From Rhodocyclaceae bacterium (GTDB lineage Bacteria > Pseudomonadota > Gammaproteobacteria > Burkholderiales > Rhodocyclaceae): 43,155 nucleotides of DNA. Below are positions 8,220-17,800 of this stretch, in pieces (positions within the stretch are counted from its first letter, which is position 1; each line of letters begins with the position of its first letter). Both the position numbers and the translations under genes were made by a program. Below the pieces are notes generated by a model. That model was not told where the DNA came from. It did no database searches and saw nothing but the letters and a program-made list of their open reading frames with translations. Where the stretch lies: the NCBI GenBank assembly GCA_020445665.1, contig JAGRGD010000010.1:1-43155 (forward strand). The letters run 5' to 3'.

Positions 8220-9068
8220 TCAGGCCGCGCGTAGCGGACCGGCGCGGCGGGCAGCGATGACGGCGAACGCAGAGAGGTTCATCAGCAGCGCGTAGATCAC
8301 GCTCGGCACCGCCAATTCGGGCCGCCCGAGCACGCTGATCGCCAGCGTGATCCCGAGGGCGCCGTTCTGCATGCCGCACTCCATCGCCAGCGCCACCCGG
8401 CCGGCGCCCTCCAGCCGCACCAGCGCGCCGAGGCCCGCACCGACCGCCATGGTCAGGGCATTGAGGAGCAGCGCAGCCGGCCCCACCGCCGGCAGGTGCG
8501 CCAGCATGGCGTCCCAGTGGCGGGCGAAGGTCGCCACCACGATCAGCGCAAAGACGACCGCGGCGGCTCGCTGGACACGCCGCACGCCGGCCGGTCCGAG
8601 CCGCCCGCTCGCGGCCACGGCCAGGCCGGCGGCGACCGGCAACAGCGTGACCAGCAGCAGCGCACCGGCGGTTGGCCCAAGGGGCAGGCGGATGCTCGCC
8701 CCGGTCGAGGCGAAAAAGGACAGGCCAGCGCCCACGACCAGCGGCACCGAGACGAAGGCCACCAGGCTGGTGAGCGCCGTCAGGCTGATCGACAGTGCCG
8801 TCTCGCCCCGTGCCAGATGGGTCACCATGCCGGCCGTCACGCCGCCCGGGCAGGCGGCGAGGATCATCAGGCCGGCTGCGGCCAGTGGGGGCAGGCCGAG
8901 GGCCACGGCCAGCGCCCAGGCGATGGCCGGCAGCAGGATCAGTTGCGCGACCAGGCCCGCGGCCAGCGCCCGCGGCCGGACCAGCACCCGGCGAAAATCG
9001 TCGAGCCGAAGGCCGAGCCCGAGCGAGAACATGATGAAGGCCAGGCCGACCGGCAGCAGCAGCGTCAC
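8220..9068 (-). CDS. Bile acid:sodium symporter (BASS)-family transporter
   Basis: The GTG start at 9068 overlaps the menA stop (GTGA). The 282-residue protein has nine to ten hydrophobic helices and BASS signatures: PVGLAFIMFSLGLGL in the first helix, LILAACPGGVTAGMVTHLARG with the crossover Pro-Gly-Gly, and MECGMQNGALGITLA in the second half, which correspond to the sodium-binding and crossover regions. BASS carriers import organic anions (bile acids, pantoate, pyruvate and others) with sodium. Coupling to menA is probably operonic; whether it moves a quinone precursor is only a guess. Confidence 0.88.
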   Translation of the reverse strand: MTLLLPVGLAFIMFSLGLGLRLDDFRRVLVRPRALAAGLVAQLILLPAIAWALAVALGLPPLAAAGLMILAACPGGVTAGMVTHLARGETALSISLTALTSLVAFVSVPLVVGAGLSFFASTGASIRLPLGPTAGALLLVTLLPVAAGLAVAASGRLGPAGVRRVQRAAAVVFALIVVATFARHWDAMLAHLPAVGPAALLLNALTMAVGAGLGALVRLEGAGRVALAMECGMQNGALGITLAISVLGRPELAVPSVIYALLMNLSAFAVIAARRAGPLRAA

Positions 9069-9997
9069 GCCAGCACCAGCCCGAGGCCCAGCGCCGCTCC
9101 AAGCAGCAGTTGCGCCCGCGCCGTGCGGGCCAGCTGCCCGTTCATCGCAGTGCCGGGCGGCATGCGCTGGAAGTCCCGCGCGAGGGCCACGCACTGCGGC
9201 GCGACGAGCAGCGAGGGGAGCAGCGCCGGCCAGTGAACACCGGCCGTGGGCACGATGGCCAGCAGCACGAAGGGCGCCAGCATCAGGAGCGCGTAGGCGC
9301 GCCGCGACCGCGCCAGCCCGAGCACGGCCGCCAGGGTGCGGCGCCCGGCGAGCCGGTCCGCTTCGAGGTCGCGCACGTTGTTCACCAGCAGCACGGCCGC
9401 CGCCGGCGTACCCAGCAACAACCCGAGCAGGGGTGCGGCCACCAGCCAGGCGCCGCTGTGCAGGAAGTGGCTGCCCGCCACCGCGACGAGGCCGAAGAAG
9501 AGCATCACGAACACCTCGCCCCAAGCACTGTGGGACAGGGGCCGCGGACCGCCCGAATAGGCCCATCCGGCTGCCAGCGACGCCAACCCGATGGCGAGGA
9601 TGGGCCAGCCGGCATGGATGACGAGGAAGACGCCGCCCACCAGCGCGAGGCCGAAGCACAGGGCGGCGGCGCGGCGCACCTGTCCCGCCGTGGCGAGCCC
9701 GGCGGCGGTGACCCGCAACGGGCCGAGGCGGGTCGGGCCGTCGTTGCCGCGCAGGAAGTCGCCGGCGTCATTGAACAGGTTGGTGCCGGCCTGGATGGCC
9801 AGTGCGCAGGCCAGCGCGACGAGGAAGGCGAGCCCGTCGAAGGCCGCACCCTGGTGCACCGCCAGCGCGCTGCCCACCCCCACCGGCACGGCGGCCAGGC
9901 TCAGGGTGCGCGGACGGATCGCCAGCCACCACAGGGCCAGCCCGCCCGGCGGGCGGTGGGACGCGTCGGCGAGGCGGCTGCCGCTGCGGCCGCTCAC
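9065..9997 (-). CDS. menA: 1,4-dihydroxy-2-naphthoate prenyltransferase (UbiA superfamily)
   Basis: The GTG start at 9997 overlaps the ubiE stop (GTGA). The 310-residue membrane enzyme has both prenyl-diphosphate-binding motifs: N73-L-F-N76-D77-x-x-D80 followed by G-N-D86, and N206-N207-V-R-D210-x-x-x-D214 ending GRRTL. The second motif with NNxRDxxxDxxxGRRTL is characteristic of MenA rather than UbiA of ubiquinone synthesis. It would attach a polyprenyl tail to 1,4-dihydroxy-2-naphthoate to give demethylmenaquinone, the substrate of the methyltransferase just upstream. No other menaquinone gene is in the window, so supply of the naphthoate is not shown. Confidence 0.87.
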   Translation of the reverse strand: MSGRSGSRLADASHRPPGGLALWWLAIRPRTLSLAAVPVGVGSALAVHQGAAFDGLAFLVALACALAIQAGTNLFNDAGDFLRGNDGPTRLGPLRVTAAGLATAGQVRRAAALCFGLALVGGVFLVIHAGWPILAIGLASLAAGWAYSGGPRPLSHSAWGEVFVMLFFGLVAVAGSHFLHSGAWLVAAPLLGLLLGTPAAAVLLVNNVRDLEADRLAGRRTLAAVLGLARSRRAYALLMLAPFVLLAIVPTAGVHWPALLPSLLVAPQCVALARDFQRMPPGTAMNGQLARTARAQLLLGAALGLGLVLA

Positions 9998-10734
9998 GCC
10001 GGCGCTCCGGGACGCCGTGCGCGGTGAATGCAGGCGATGCCGAAGGAGAGGTCGCACCAGCCGACCTCGTCGAAGCCGGCGGCCGTGAGCATCGCGGCGA
10101 ACTCCGCCTGGTCCGGGAAACGGCGGATCGACTCGACCAGGTACTGGTAGGCGGCCGGCTCGCGCGCCACCCAGCGGCCGAGGCGCGGGATCACGTGGAA
10201 GGAGTACGGGTCGTAGAACGGCCGCAGCCAGGCAGCCGGGCGCGAGAACTCGAGGCAGGCGAAGCAGCCGCCAGGCTTGAGCACCCGCCGGATCTCGGTC
10301 AGCGCATCGGCCAGCCGGGTGACGTTGCGCAGGCCGAAGGAGACCGTCAGGGTGCCGACCGAGCGATCTCGCAAGGGCAGCCGCTCCCCCTCGGCGGCCA
10401 GCCAGCGAATGCACCGATCCGAGGCCGGCCGGCCGGCGCGCATCATCGGCTCGGACGGGTCGATGACGAGGACCGCGCCTGCGCCCGCGGCGGCCAGCAG
10501 CCTTGCCACGTCACCGGTGCCGCCGGCCAGGTCCACGACCGGATCGGCGAGAGGCAGGTTGCGCACGAGCCGCCGCTTCCAGAGCCGATGGATGCCGAAG
10601 CTCATCAGGTCGTTCATCAGGTCGTAGCGGGGTGCGACGGCGCGGAAGACGTCCCGGATGCGGCGCTGTCGCTCACGCGGCTCGACCCGGTCGAAGCCGA
10701 AGGAGCGGTCGAGACCATGCCGATCGTCCCGCAT
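9994..10734 (-). CDS. ubiE: Demethylmenaquinone/ubiquinone C-methyltransferase (UbiE/MenG)
   Basis: The 246-residue SAM-dependent methyltransferase shows the UbiE family marks: RYDLMNDLMSFGIHRLWKR (residues 36-54), SAM motif I VVDLAGGTGDVA (66-77), SFGLRNVT (132-139), RVLKPGG (150-156) and YQYLVESIRRFPDQ (196-209). It methylates demethylmenaquinone to menaquinone, and in many bacteria also works in ubiquinone synthesis. Here the adjacent menA favours the menaquinone role, so menG would be an equally good name. Its ATG shares one base with the SCO stop (TGATG), and its stop overlaps menA. Confidence 0.9.
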   Translation of the reverse strand: MRDDRHGLDRSFGFDRVEPRERQRRIRDVFRAVAPRYDLMNDLMSFGIHRLWKRRLVRNLPLADPVVDLAGGTGDVARLLAAAGAGAVLVIDPSEPMMRAGRPASDRCIRWLAAEGERLPLRDRSVGTLTVSFGLRNVTRLADALTEIRRVLKPGGCFACLEFSRPAAWLRPFYDPYSFHVIPRLGRWVAREPAAYQYLVESIRRFPDQAEFAAMLTAAGFDEVGWCDLSFGIACIHRARRPGAPA

Positions 10735-11324
10735 CAGCGATAGCGCGCAGCGTCGAAGTAGGCCTTGAGGCGACGCACGATCACCGGCACCGGCGTGCCG
10801 TAGGCGAACTTCGTCAGGTACTCGCCGGCCGGGCCCAGCAGGAACATCCCGGCGCTATGGTCCACCGAGTACTCCGCCTCGGCGGCACCCGGCTCCCGGA
10901 CCACCTCGAAGCGCACCCGGTAGTTCTCGGCCACCCGCGCCACCAGCGCCGGCGCACCGGTCAGGCCAACGATGCGGGCATCGAAGAAGGCGGTGTAGCG
11001 ACCGACCACTTCCGGCGTGTCGCGGGCCGGATCCACGGTGATGAAGATCGGCTGGAGCCCGGCGGCGCCGTCTCCGAGGGCCTCGAGCACCTGGGCCATC
11101 TCGGCGAGCGTGGTCGGGCACACGTCCGGGCAGAAGGTGTAGCCGAAGGTGATCAGCTGGAAGCGGCCGGCAAAGGTGGTCTCGTCGATGCTGTGGCCCT
11201 GGCTGTCCATGAGCAGGAAGCGGGGGTTGCGCGGGCGGCCGTCGTCATACTCGGCATGGGCCGTCGAGAGCCCCACCAGAGCCACCGCGATGACCATCAG
11301 GCAGGCCAGCCAGCGGGCGCTCAC
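10734..11324 (-). CDS. SCO1/SenC-family copper chaperone/thiol protein
   Basis: The GTG start at 11324 overlaps the stop of the preceding small gene (GTGA). The 196-residue product has an N-terminal signal or anchor (residues 5-24, ending AHA) and a thioredoxin-like fold with the SCO copper site: C65-P-D-V-C69 in GYTFCPDVCPTT and His156 in YSVDHSAGMF. SCO proteins deliver copper to, or reduce the thiols of, CuA-type sites in cytochrome oxidases and some nitrous oxide or nitric oxide reductases, on the outer face of the inner membrane. Lying beside nosD and a cytochrome c, it probably serves a copper respiratory enzyme encoded elsewhere. Confidence 0.92.
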   Translation of the reverse strand: MSARWLACLMVIAVALVGLSTAHAEYDDGRPRNPRFLLMDSQGHSIDETTFAGRFQLITFGYTFCPDVCPTTLAEMAQVLEALGDGAAGLQPIFITVDPARDTPEVVGRYTAFFDARIVGLTGAPALVARVAENYRVRFEVVREPGAAEAEYSVDHSAGMFLLGPAGEYLTKFAYGTPVPVIVRRLKAYFDAARYR

Positions 11325-11659
11325 GAGGCCCCCAGCAGGGCGCGCAGGCGCGCCTCGAGGCGATCCACGTCTGCGGCGACGGTGGCCGCGTCGGGGCAGG
11401 TGGCACCGCCCTGGTGCTGGGCCAGGAAGCCGTCGTTGGTGGCCTGTTCGAAGCGCTCGCCCCAGGCCCGGGTCCTGGGCGCCAGCGCGATCACCAGGCG
11501 CTTGATGCGTCCGGCGTTGTCGCTCTGACGACACGCCAGCGCGGTCCCGTTGGCGACGCCCAGTTCGCCGAGGGCGGCGAGACCGGCCTCGCGCGGGTCG
11601 CTCTGGGCCTGGGCCGGCAGCCAGGCCAGCGCCAGGATGATGCACAGGATGGCTCTCAT
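11321..11659 (-). CDS. Small exported two-cysteine protein of unknown function
   Basis: This 112-residue protein has a signal peptide (about residues 1-18, cleavage near AQA) and a small helical mature part. Two cysteines remain, Cys43 (ALACRQ) and Cys88 (GATCPD); there is no CxxCH heme motif. The two cysteines could form a disulfide or hold a metal, but this is a guess. Start and stop overlap both neighbours (ATGA with the cytochrome c stop, GTGA with SCO), so it is translated as part of the same unit. I do not recognise the family. Its fixed place between a cytochrome c and a copper chaperone suggests a role in periplasmic redox or metal handling. Confidence 0.78.
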   Translation of the reverse strand: MRAILCIILALAWLPAQAQSDPREAGLAALGELGVANGTALACRQSDNAGRIKRLVIALAPRTRAWGERFEQATNDGFLAQHQGGATCPDAATVAADVDRLEARLRALLGAS

Positions 11660-12327
11660 CGGGATTCCTCCAGGTACTGCAGTTCGGTCAGGTGGGCGAG
11701 GAGGTTCTGCAGATCGGCCTCGGCGAGCCCGTCGAGTGCACCCTGGCCGAGGATCTCCACGTCGTGAAGGCGGTCGCCGGCCCGGAAGTGGGCCATCTGG
11801 CGCTCGAGGTAGGCGGTGTATTGCCCCACCAGCATCGGGATCGAGCCGCGACCGCGGCCGGTGTCGCCGTGGCAGCTGGCGCAGAGGGCGTCATAGGTGG
11901 CCTTGCCGGCAGCGCGGTCGCCCTCGACCCGCGGGATGATCATGACCTTCTCCATCGCCTGCAGGCGGGCCAGCGCATCATCCGCCTCGGTGAACTCGGG
12001 TGGCCGGGTGGGCAGCTCGATCGCCGCCAGGTAGGCGGCAATGTCGCGGATGTCCTCGTCCGGCAGCTCCCGCGCCTGGGTGTAGGGGTACATCGGAATG
12101 TTGATCCGCTCGCGGGCCCGGAAGGCCTTCAGGGTGGCGGCGATATAGCGAGCCGAGAGGCCGGCCAGTCGCGGGTACTCGCCCTGCTTGCCGCCCTGCC
12201 CGAACTGGCCGTGGCAGCCGGCGCAGGTGCCGTTGATCTCCTCGCCGTTGTCCAGGTCCGGCTGGGCAGCGACGGCAAGGGAGGACATCGAGCACGACAA
12301 CAGGAATGACAGCAGCAAACGACGCAT
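11656..12327 (-). CDS. Exported diheme cytochrome c (c4/c553-like)
   Basis: I prefer ATG 12327, preceded by GGGGG, over an in-frame TTG at 12342. The 223-residue product has a signal peptide (about 1-20) and two class I cytochrome c halves, each with a heme motif: C35-A-G-C38-H39 and C149-A-S-C152-H153. Candidate axial Met ligands are near residues 79 and 165 (IPMY and IPMLVG). Diheme c4-like cytochromes shuttle electrons in the periplasm between a quinol dehydrogenase and terminal reductases or oxidases. It starts 77 bases after the nosD stop and overlaps the next small gene, tying it to the nosD-SCO-menaquinone cluster. Confidence 0.93.
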   Translation of the reverse strand: MRRLLLSFLLSCSMSSLAVAAQPDLDNGEEINGTCAGCHGQFGQGGKQGEYPRLAGLSARYIAATLKAFRARERINIPMYPYTQARELPDEDIRDIAAYLAAIELPTRPPEFTEADDALARLQAMEKVMIIPRVEGDRAAGKATYDALCASCHGDTGRGRGSIPMLVGQYTAYLERQMAHFRAGDRLHDVEILGQGALDGLAEADLQNLLAHLTELQYLEESR

Positions 12328-12404
12328 GAGACCCCCGATCAAATTGCGGCCGATTATCCGGATCGACCGCGGCCCTGAACTTGACGCAGGACAAGGGCCG
12401 CGAA

Positions 12405-13673
12405 TCAGGGACGGCGCTCGACCTCGAACATCCGCGGTGCGTCGTCGCGCAGGACCCGCGACGGGTACGCGAAGGGAGCAAGCCGTTCCAGGAAATCGAC
12501 CAGTTCCATGAACGGGGAATTGCGGAAGAAGCGTGTCTCCGGTGCCTGCATCCAGATCCGGTCGGCGTAGGCGAGCAGCTCGTAGGGACGGTCGCCGGTG
12601 CCGTCCTGGTCCAGGTCGAAGCCCTGGTAGTCATCCCACAGGTTGCCGTGCCAGCTCTCCAGATCCGGATTGCCGCCGGCGGTTGCCGTCACCTGCCAGA
12701 TGTTGTGCTCGAAGCGGTTGTTCATCACGATCCGCCCGCCCCGCTCGCCATACAGGTTCAGTCCGACGATGTTGTGGGCCACCCGGTTGCGGTGGATGAA
12801 GATCTGGCTGATCGGGTTCGACGGCGAGTCGGCCATGATGCCGGTGGCACAATGGACGATCTCGTTGTCCTCGACCAGCGCCGCGGTGGTCTCCTTCAGG
12901 GCGATGCAGGCCCCGGCCGCGCTCATCGTGTGGAGCACCCGGTTGCGGCGGATCAGGAAGCCGCTGGAGTTGATAACGACGATGCCGGCGTCGTTGCCCT
13001 CGAAATGGTTTCCCTCGACCCGGCTGCGATGCGAGAAGAGAAAGTTCATCGCCCGGCGGCTGTCGCGGATCTGGTTGCCGGTGAACAGGTTGTACGGCGA
13101 ATTGCTGATCGTCAGGTCCCGCACGTGGGCGATGTCGTTGCCCTCGATGCGGTTGTGGGCGGCGTTCCACAGGCGGATGCCGTCGCCCCGGTCTGCCGTG
13201 TCCGCACCGCGGGAGCGGATCCGGTTGTCACGCAGCAGGTTGCGCTCGCCGTTATGCACCACGATGCCGAACAGCACGTCGTCAAGGTCGTTGCCCTCGA
13301 TCACGTTACCGCTGCCCTCGACGACGATGCCGGCGTCGATCCGGTCGTGGGAGTCGCCGCTGGCGCGGATGCGCAGGCCCCGCACCGTGGCGCCGTTGGC
13401 CTCGACCCGCAGGACACTGCCGTTGCGATCACCCACCAGTTCGGCCGCCCCGCCCCCATCGACCACCAGCGGCATGCGCAGCGTGGCCGGCCCGGCGTAC
13501 TGCCCGGGGGCGAGACGCACCACGCCGCTCGGCGGTGGATCGTCCAGCAACGGCTGCAGCGGCACCGGCGCGGCAGCCAGGGCGAGCCAGGGCAGCAGGC
13601 AGCCGGCCAGGGCGACACAGCACCCCGACCGGCGCAGAAGAGACTTCGACACGATCGCTCCGCAGATGGCCAC
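12405..13673 (-). CDS. nosD: NosD-like periplasmic copper-site maturation protein
   Basis: The 422-residue protein has a signal peptide (about residues 14-34) and a long right-handed beta-helix made of repeating N-x-I/V-x-x-N turns (for example GNVIEGNDLDDV, RNLLRDNRI, HNRIEGNDIAHV). It then carries the NosD C-terminal region with NIWQVTATAG, NLWDDYQGFDLDQDGTGD and the end PFAYPSRVLRDDAP. NosD works with the NosFY ABC transporter to build the copper-sulfur centre of nitrous oxide reductase in the periplasm. nosF, nosY and nosZ are not in the window, so this copy may serve NosZ encoded elsewhere or another enzyme. It begins the cluster that continues with cytochrome c, SCO, ubiE and menA. Confidence 0.85.
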   Translation of the reverse strand: MAICGAIVSKSLLRRSGCCVALAGCLLPWLALAAAPVPLQPLLDDPPPSGVVRLAPGQYAGPATLRMPLVVDGGGAAELVGDRNGSVLRVEANGATVRGLRIRASGDSHDRIDAGIVVEGSGNVIEGNDLDDVLFGIVVHNGERNLLRDNRIRSRGADTADRGDGIRLWNAAHNRIEGNDIAHVRDLTISNSPYNLFTGNQIRDSRRAMNFLFSHRSRVEGNHFEGNDAGIVVINSSGFLIRRNRVLHTMSAAGACIALKETTAALVEDNEIVHCATGIMADSPSNPISQIFIHRNRVAHNIVGLNLYGERGGRIVMNNRFEHNIWQVTATAGGNPDLESWHGNLWDDYQGFDLDQDGTGDRPYELLAYADRIWMQAPETRFFRNSPFMELVDFLERLAPFAYPSRVLRDDAPRMFEVERRP

Positions 13674-13741
13674 GGGGCGACTCTAGGCCGCGGGACACCC
13701 CGCGACCACGACCGAAGTCAATTTTCCGCGATCGACCGCGT

Positions 13742-14077
13742 TCAGCTCACGCCGAGCAGCTCGACCTCGAAGACCAGCGTCGCGTTGGGCGGGATCACGC
13801 CACCGGCGCCGCGCGCGCCGTAGCCCAGCTCGGGCGGGATCGTGATCTTGCGGGTACCGCCGACCTTCATGCCCTGCACGCCCTGGTCCCAGCCCTTGAT
13901 CACGTGGCCCGCGCCGAGGGGAAACGAGAACGGCTGGTTGCGGTCCTTGCTCGAGTCGAACTTGGTACCGTCTGTCAGCCAGCCGGTGTAATGGACCGAG
14001 ACGCTCTTGCCGCTCTCGGCGGTGTCGCCACTGCCTGCCACGACGTCTTCGATGATCAGGCCGTTGGAATCACTCAC
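13742..14077 (-). CDS. FKBP-type peptidyl-prolyl cis-trans isomerase
   Basis: I chose GTG 14077 because AGGAG stands at a proper distance before it and a 111-residue single FKBP domain results; the longer frame upstream (to 14221) is not protein-like. Family motifs are present: [37 protein letters not shown], and [29 protein letters not shown], with the usual pocket residues Tyr, Asp, Phe, Val, Trp and Tyr. It speeds proline isomerisation in protein folding and has no signal peptide, so it should be cytoplasmic. The stop is 68 bases before the nosD start on the same strand, so read-through into nosD is possible. Confidence 0.92.
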   Translation of the reverse strand: MSDSNGLIIEDVVAGSGDTAESGKSVSVHYTGWLTDGTKFDSSKDRNQPFSFPLGAGHVIKGWDQGVQGMKVGGTRKITIPPELGYGARGAGGVIPPNATLVFEVELLGVS

Positions 14078-14222
14078 GGATCGAATCTCCTGTTGGGGTT
14101 GTCCGCGCGACGGGCGCCGCACGCCCCGGGCTCGGATGCGCCCGGAGCCCCATTGTAGGCCACCGGGCCGTCGCGGCCGCGTGGACTGCCACCCCGCACC
14201 CAGGGTGGGCGACGGCGGCACT

Positions 14223-14774
14223 TCAGCCGGCGACGAGATGGGTGAATCGGGTCTGCAGCAGGGTCAGCTTCGGCGCCACGACAAGCTGGCAGTACGGTTC
14301 GGAAGCGTGATTCAGGTAGTAGTCGCGATCGGCGTCATCCGCCGGCCAGAAGCGGCTCGCCGGCTCGACCTCGGTCACCACCGGGTCGGCGTGTTGGCCG
14401 CTGGCGTCGATGGCCTCGATGGCCTCGCGGACCCACAGCTCCTGATCGTCGGAGACGGCGAAGACGACCGAGCGGTACTGGCACCCCACATCCTGCCCCT
14501 GCCGGTCGCGGGTGGTCGGGTCGTGGATGGCGAAGAAGACCGCCAGCAGGTCCGCGTAGGCGACCTCGCCCGGGTCGTAGTCGATGCGGACCACCTCGGC
14601 GTGCCCGCTGTTGCCGCCGCACACCATCGCATGATCGGGCGCCGACAGGTGGCCGCCCGCATAGCCGCAGGTCACGGCCCGCACGCCGCGGACCCGCTGG
14701 AAAACGGCCTCGAGGCCCCAGAAGCAGCCGCCCCCGAAAATCGCCGTATCAATCTGTATGGTCTGGTCCGCCAT
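14223..14774 (-). CDS. msrA: Peptide methionine (S)-S-oxide reductase MsrA
   Basis: This 183-residue cytoplasmic enzyme repairs oxidised methionine. The catalytic motif GGGCFWGLE has Cys17, and further conserved stretches are [26 protein letters not shown] and GCQYRS. Possible resolving cysteines lie downstream (for example the Cys in SEPYCQLVV near the C-terminus). No MsrB is fused or adjacent. It follows tamB on the same strand after a 92-base gap. Confidence 0.95.
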   Translation of the reverse strand: MADQTIQIDTAIFGGGCFWGLEAVFQRVRGVRAVTCGYAGGHLSAPDHAMVCGGNSGHAEVVRIDYDPGEVAYADLLAVFFAIHDPTTRDRQGQDVGCQYRSVVFAVSDDQELWVREAIEAIDASGQHADPVVTEVEPASRFWPADDADRDYYLNHASEPYCQLVVAPKLTLLQTRFTHLVAG

Positions 14775-14866
14775 GCCGCTCTCCTGCCCCGCGTCGCAGT
14801 CACACCCTCCGCCGCCGCGTGAACTGCCTTGCCCTTTTCACCTTAACGGCATGTCATAGGCAAGAT

Positions 14867-17800
14867 TCAGCGGAACGTGAAGGTGTAGAACATGTCGATG
14901 GCGTTGTCGGTCCCGCCGCGGGCCACCACCGACAACCGCTTGCCGAGCTGGTGGGTCAGCTTGACGATGCTCTCCGCCCCGGCGAGGCTCTGCTCGAAGG
15001 CGAGGAAGGTGTCGGTTGACAGCCGCTTGCCGAGCGTCACGACCTGACCGGAGACGCTGCCCGCGTTGCTGCGCACGCCGGTGTCCACCACCGAGCTGGT
15101 CGCCCCACGGCTGGCCCCGTTGAGGTCGCCCTGACCGATGCTGAGCTGGTCGAGGCCGAGGGAGTTGGAGAGCTGGCCGGTGATGCCCCCACCCGGCCCG
15201 CCGAGCAGCGCCTGGGCGGCCGGAATCAGCAGGCCGAGGTCCGCGCTGCTGCTGGTGTCGGGCGGCCGCCCGAGGATGATCCAGGCGAGCTTCTCCGAAT
15301 CCGGCACGCTGGGCGAGGACACCAGCTGCACCCGCGGCCGGCGCGCCGTGCCGGTAATCGAAACCCCGGCTTCGACCTCGAGGCCCTTGCGCAGGGCCGT
15401 GATGTTGAGCGACGGGTTGCCCGGCGGACCGGCAAAGTTGACGGTGCTGTTCTCCACCGCCAGCTTCTGGCCATAGCCCTCGAAGAGCCCGTCCTCGAGA
15501 CGGATCACGCCGCTCGCCGCCGGGTCGATGCCGGGTCGCACATAGACGTCGATGCCGCCGGTGAGGCGCGTATCGAGGCCCATCGCGGTCAGGTAGAACG
15601 CCTTGCCGAGGCGGATCGCGATGTCGGCATTGACCTTGAAGGTGCCTTCCTCTCTCTCCTCGCCGAGGATCACCACGTCGTCCGACAGGCTGGGCGGGAG
15701 GGCCTCGCTGATCGTGATCGCGCCCGCATCGGCCTCGAGCCGCGCCTTGACGTCCACAAAGTCCCAGCCACTCACGCCGTGCCCTTCCCCGCTCACCGCC
15801 AGCCAGCGATCTTCCCGCTGCAGGAGCGGCAGGCGGTCGGCGAAGTAACCGAAGACACCGGCGCCGGTCGCGAGGTCAATGCTGCCCGAAGCGTGCAGTC
15901 GGCCGGGCTCGGCCATCAGCTTGCTCACATCGATGCGCGACTCGGTCGGCCGGACCCGGTTGGGCGACACGAATTCGAGGCGGACAACGCGCAGGTAGTC
16001 GTGGTCGAAGCTGGCCTCGAGGGTTCCGCCCGACAGCCGCAGTCCCACGTCGGTGAGCGCCAGGGACAGGTCGTGCCCCTTCAACTGCCCGAGGGCGAGC
16101 GGCGTTTCCGGCGAACCGGAGAGGGAGAAATCCGCCTCGAGACGCCCTCCCGTCAGCATGTTGGCGTCCACCAGCGGGCCCAGCCATTTGATGGTGGGCA
16201 TGTCCAGATGGGCGGAGCCCAGCAGGGGTGCGCCGGGCACCAGGCGCACGCCGCTGTCGGTGCGCTCGACCGAGGTCGTGAGCGTGCCGGCGACCGTGCC
16301 GAGCTGGCTGCCCGCACCGCTGAACGACACGGCCACCTCGCCCGCGTCAGCGTTGAAGATCGCCTCCAGTTCGGTCAGGCCGAGTCGGGCCGTGGCATCG
16401 CCGAGCAGGACCAGGTCGCCGCTTTCGCGGCGGATCCGGGCTGTCCCGCTGATCTCGTCGGCGACACTGACATCCCATTCGCCGCCGAGGCGCAGCTGCC
16501 CCTCGATCGGCTGCACGCCCCCTTCCGGCGGGGGCGCCAGGGCCACCTTCAGGCCGCTCATGCTGCCCTCGAGCTGGAGCCCCTCCGGCGCCCACTCGGT
16601 GCGCTGCAAGCGGATGCTACCGCCCCCCCCGCTGCTGAGCCGGGCTTCACCGAGGCGCGCCTGTGTCGCGCCAAGCGCCAGCGAGGCCGGCGATTCCAGC
16701 TTGAGCGCGACGCGCCCGTCGGTTTCGAGCGCCTGCAGGCTGCCGGTCCAGACCTGGTCCTCGCCGAGGGCACCGGCGAGTTCGGCGTCAAGCGAATCCC
16801 CCTCGCCGGCCACCAGCGACACCGTCGCCTGATGGCTGCCCCGGGTCCCGTCCACCGAAACGGCCGCGCGCTTGAGCAGGATCGCCCGGTCAGCGCCGAA
16901 GACCTCACCGACGCCGGCCACCAGCACCACGCGCCCGTCGAGCCCGCCCTCGAGCCGACCCTGGAGATTGACGCCGGCGACGCGGATGCCGCCAGGCAGG
17001 CGCAAGTCCGTCCCGGTGGCCAGGACCTCTCCGGCCGGCACGTCGGGGGTGCCGCTCAGGGTCGCCTGGACCTCGGCCCGACCACTGAGCTCCGGCTGGA
17101 CGATATCGAGCTGATCGGCCTCGAGGGACAGGGCGAGCCGATCGCCCTCCCGCCCCCAGCTACCGTCCGCCTGCAGGCGGTTGTCGGCCAGGGAGAGCCA
17201 CAGGTGGGCATCGGCGACGTAGGTCTGACCGGCCACCAGCTCGCCTTCACCCCCCAGGGCATGCCCCATCAGGGTGCTGTCGGGCGCCAGCCGGTAGCGC
17301 ACTGCGGCCTGCGGCGCCGGCGCCAGGTTGCCGCTGGCCTGCAGCGTCGCGTTGAGGTAACCCTGGGGCGCGTCGGCATACAGGCGGGCCGGGTCCAGGG
17401 CCGCCAGGACCAGATCAGCCGAGAACGCCTGATCGCCCTTGAGATCCACCCGCGCCTTGCCGGACACCGTTGCCTCGCCCTGGCGCAGGCGCAGTTCGGC
17501 GACATCGATCACCTGGTTCTCGTGGCGGGCGCGGGCGTCCAGCGACAGCCCCTCGCCCGCGATGCGGGCATCGAGGGTCTGCCGCACGCCATCGCCCTTG
17601 CCCGCCACGCGTCCCGCCAGCGCAGCCTCGGGCAGGCGCGCATCGAGCGCCTGCAGGCGCACGCCGGCGAGATCGAGCGCCAGCTCGAACAGCCCGACGG
17701 GATCGTCCGCCACCGGCTGCCATGTCGCGCGGCCGTTCACCTTCCCGCCGGCCGGCAGTGACAGGGCCAGTTCCTCGGCCTCGAGCTGGCGCTGAGCCCA

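Noticed and set aside
13708-13721. Possible Fnr/Anr-type box upstream of nosD (GTCAA half-site, 13717-13721)
   Set aside because: Only one half-site fits TTGAC; the other half (ACGAC at 13708-13712) has two mismatches, so the palindrome is not convincing.
14078-14222. Terminator between msrA and the FKBP gene
   Set aside because: Short GC inverted repeats (for example GGGCTC/GAGCCC) are present but without T-tract and with a long loop; not enough to call.
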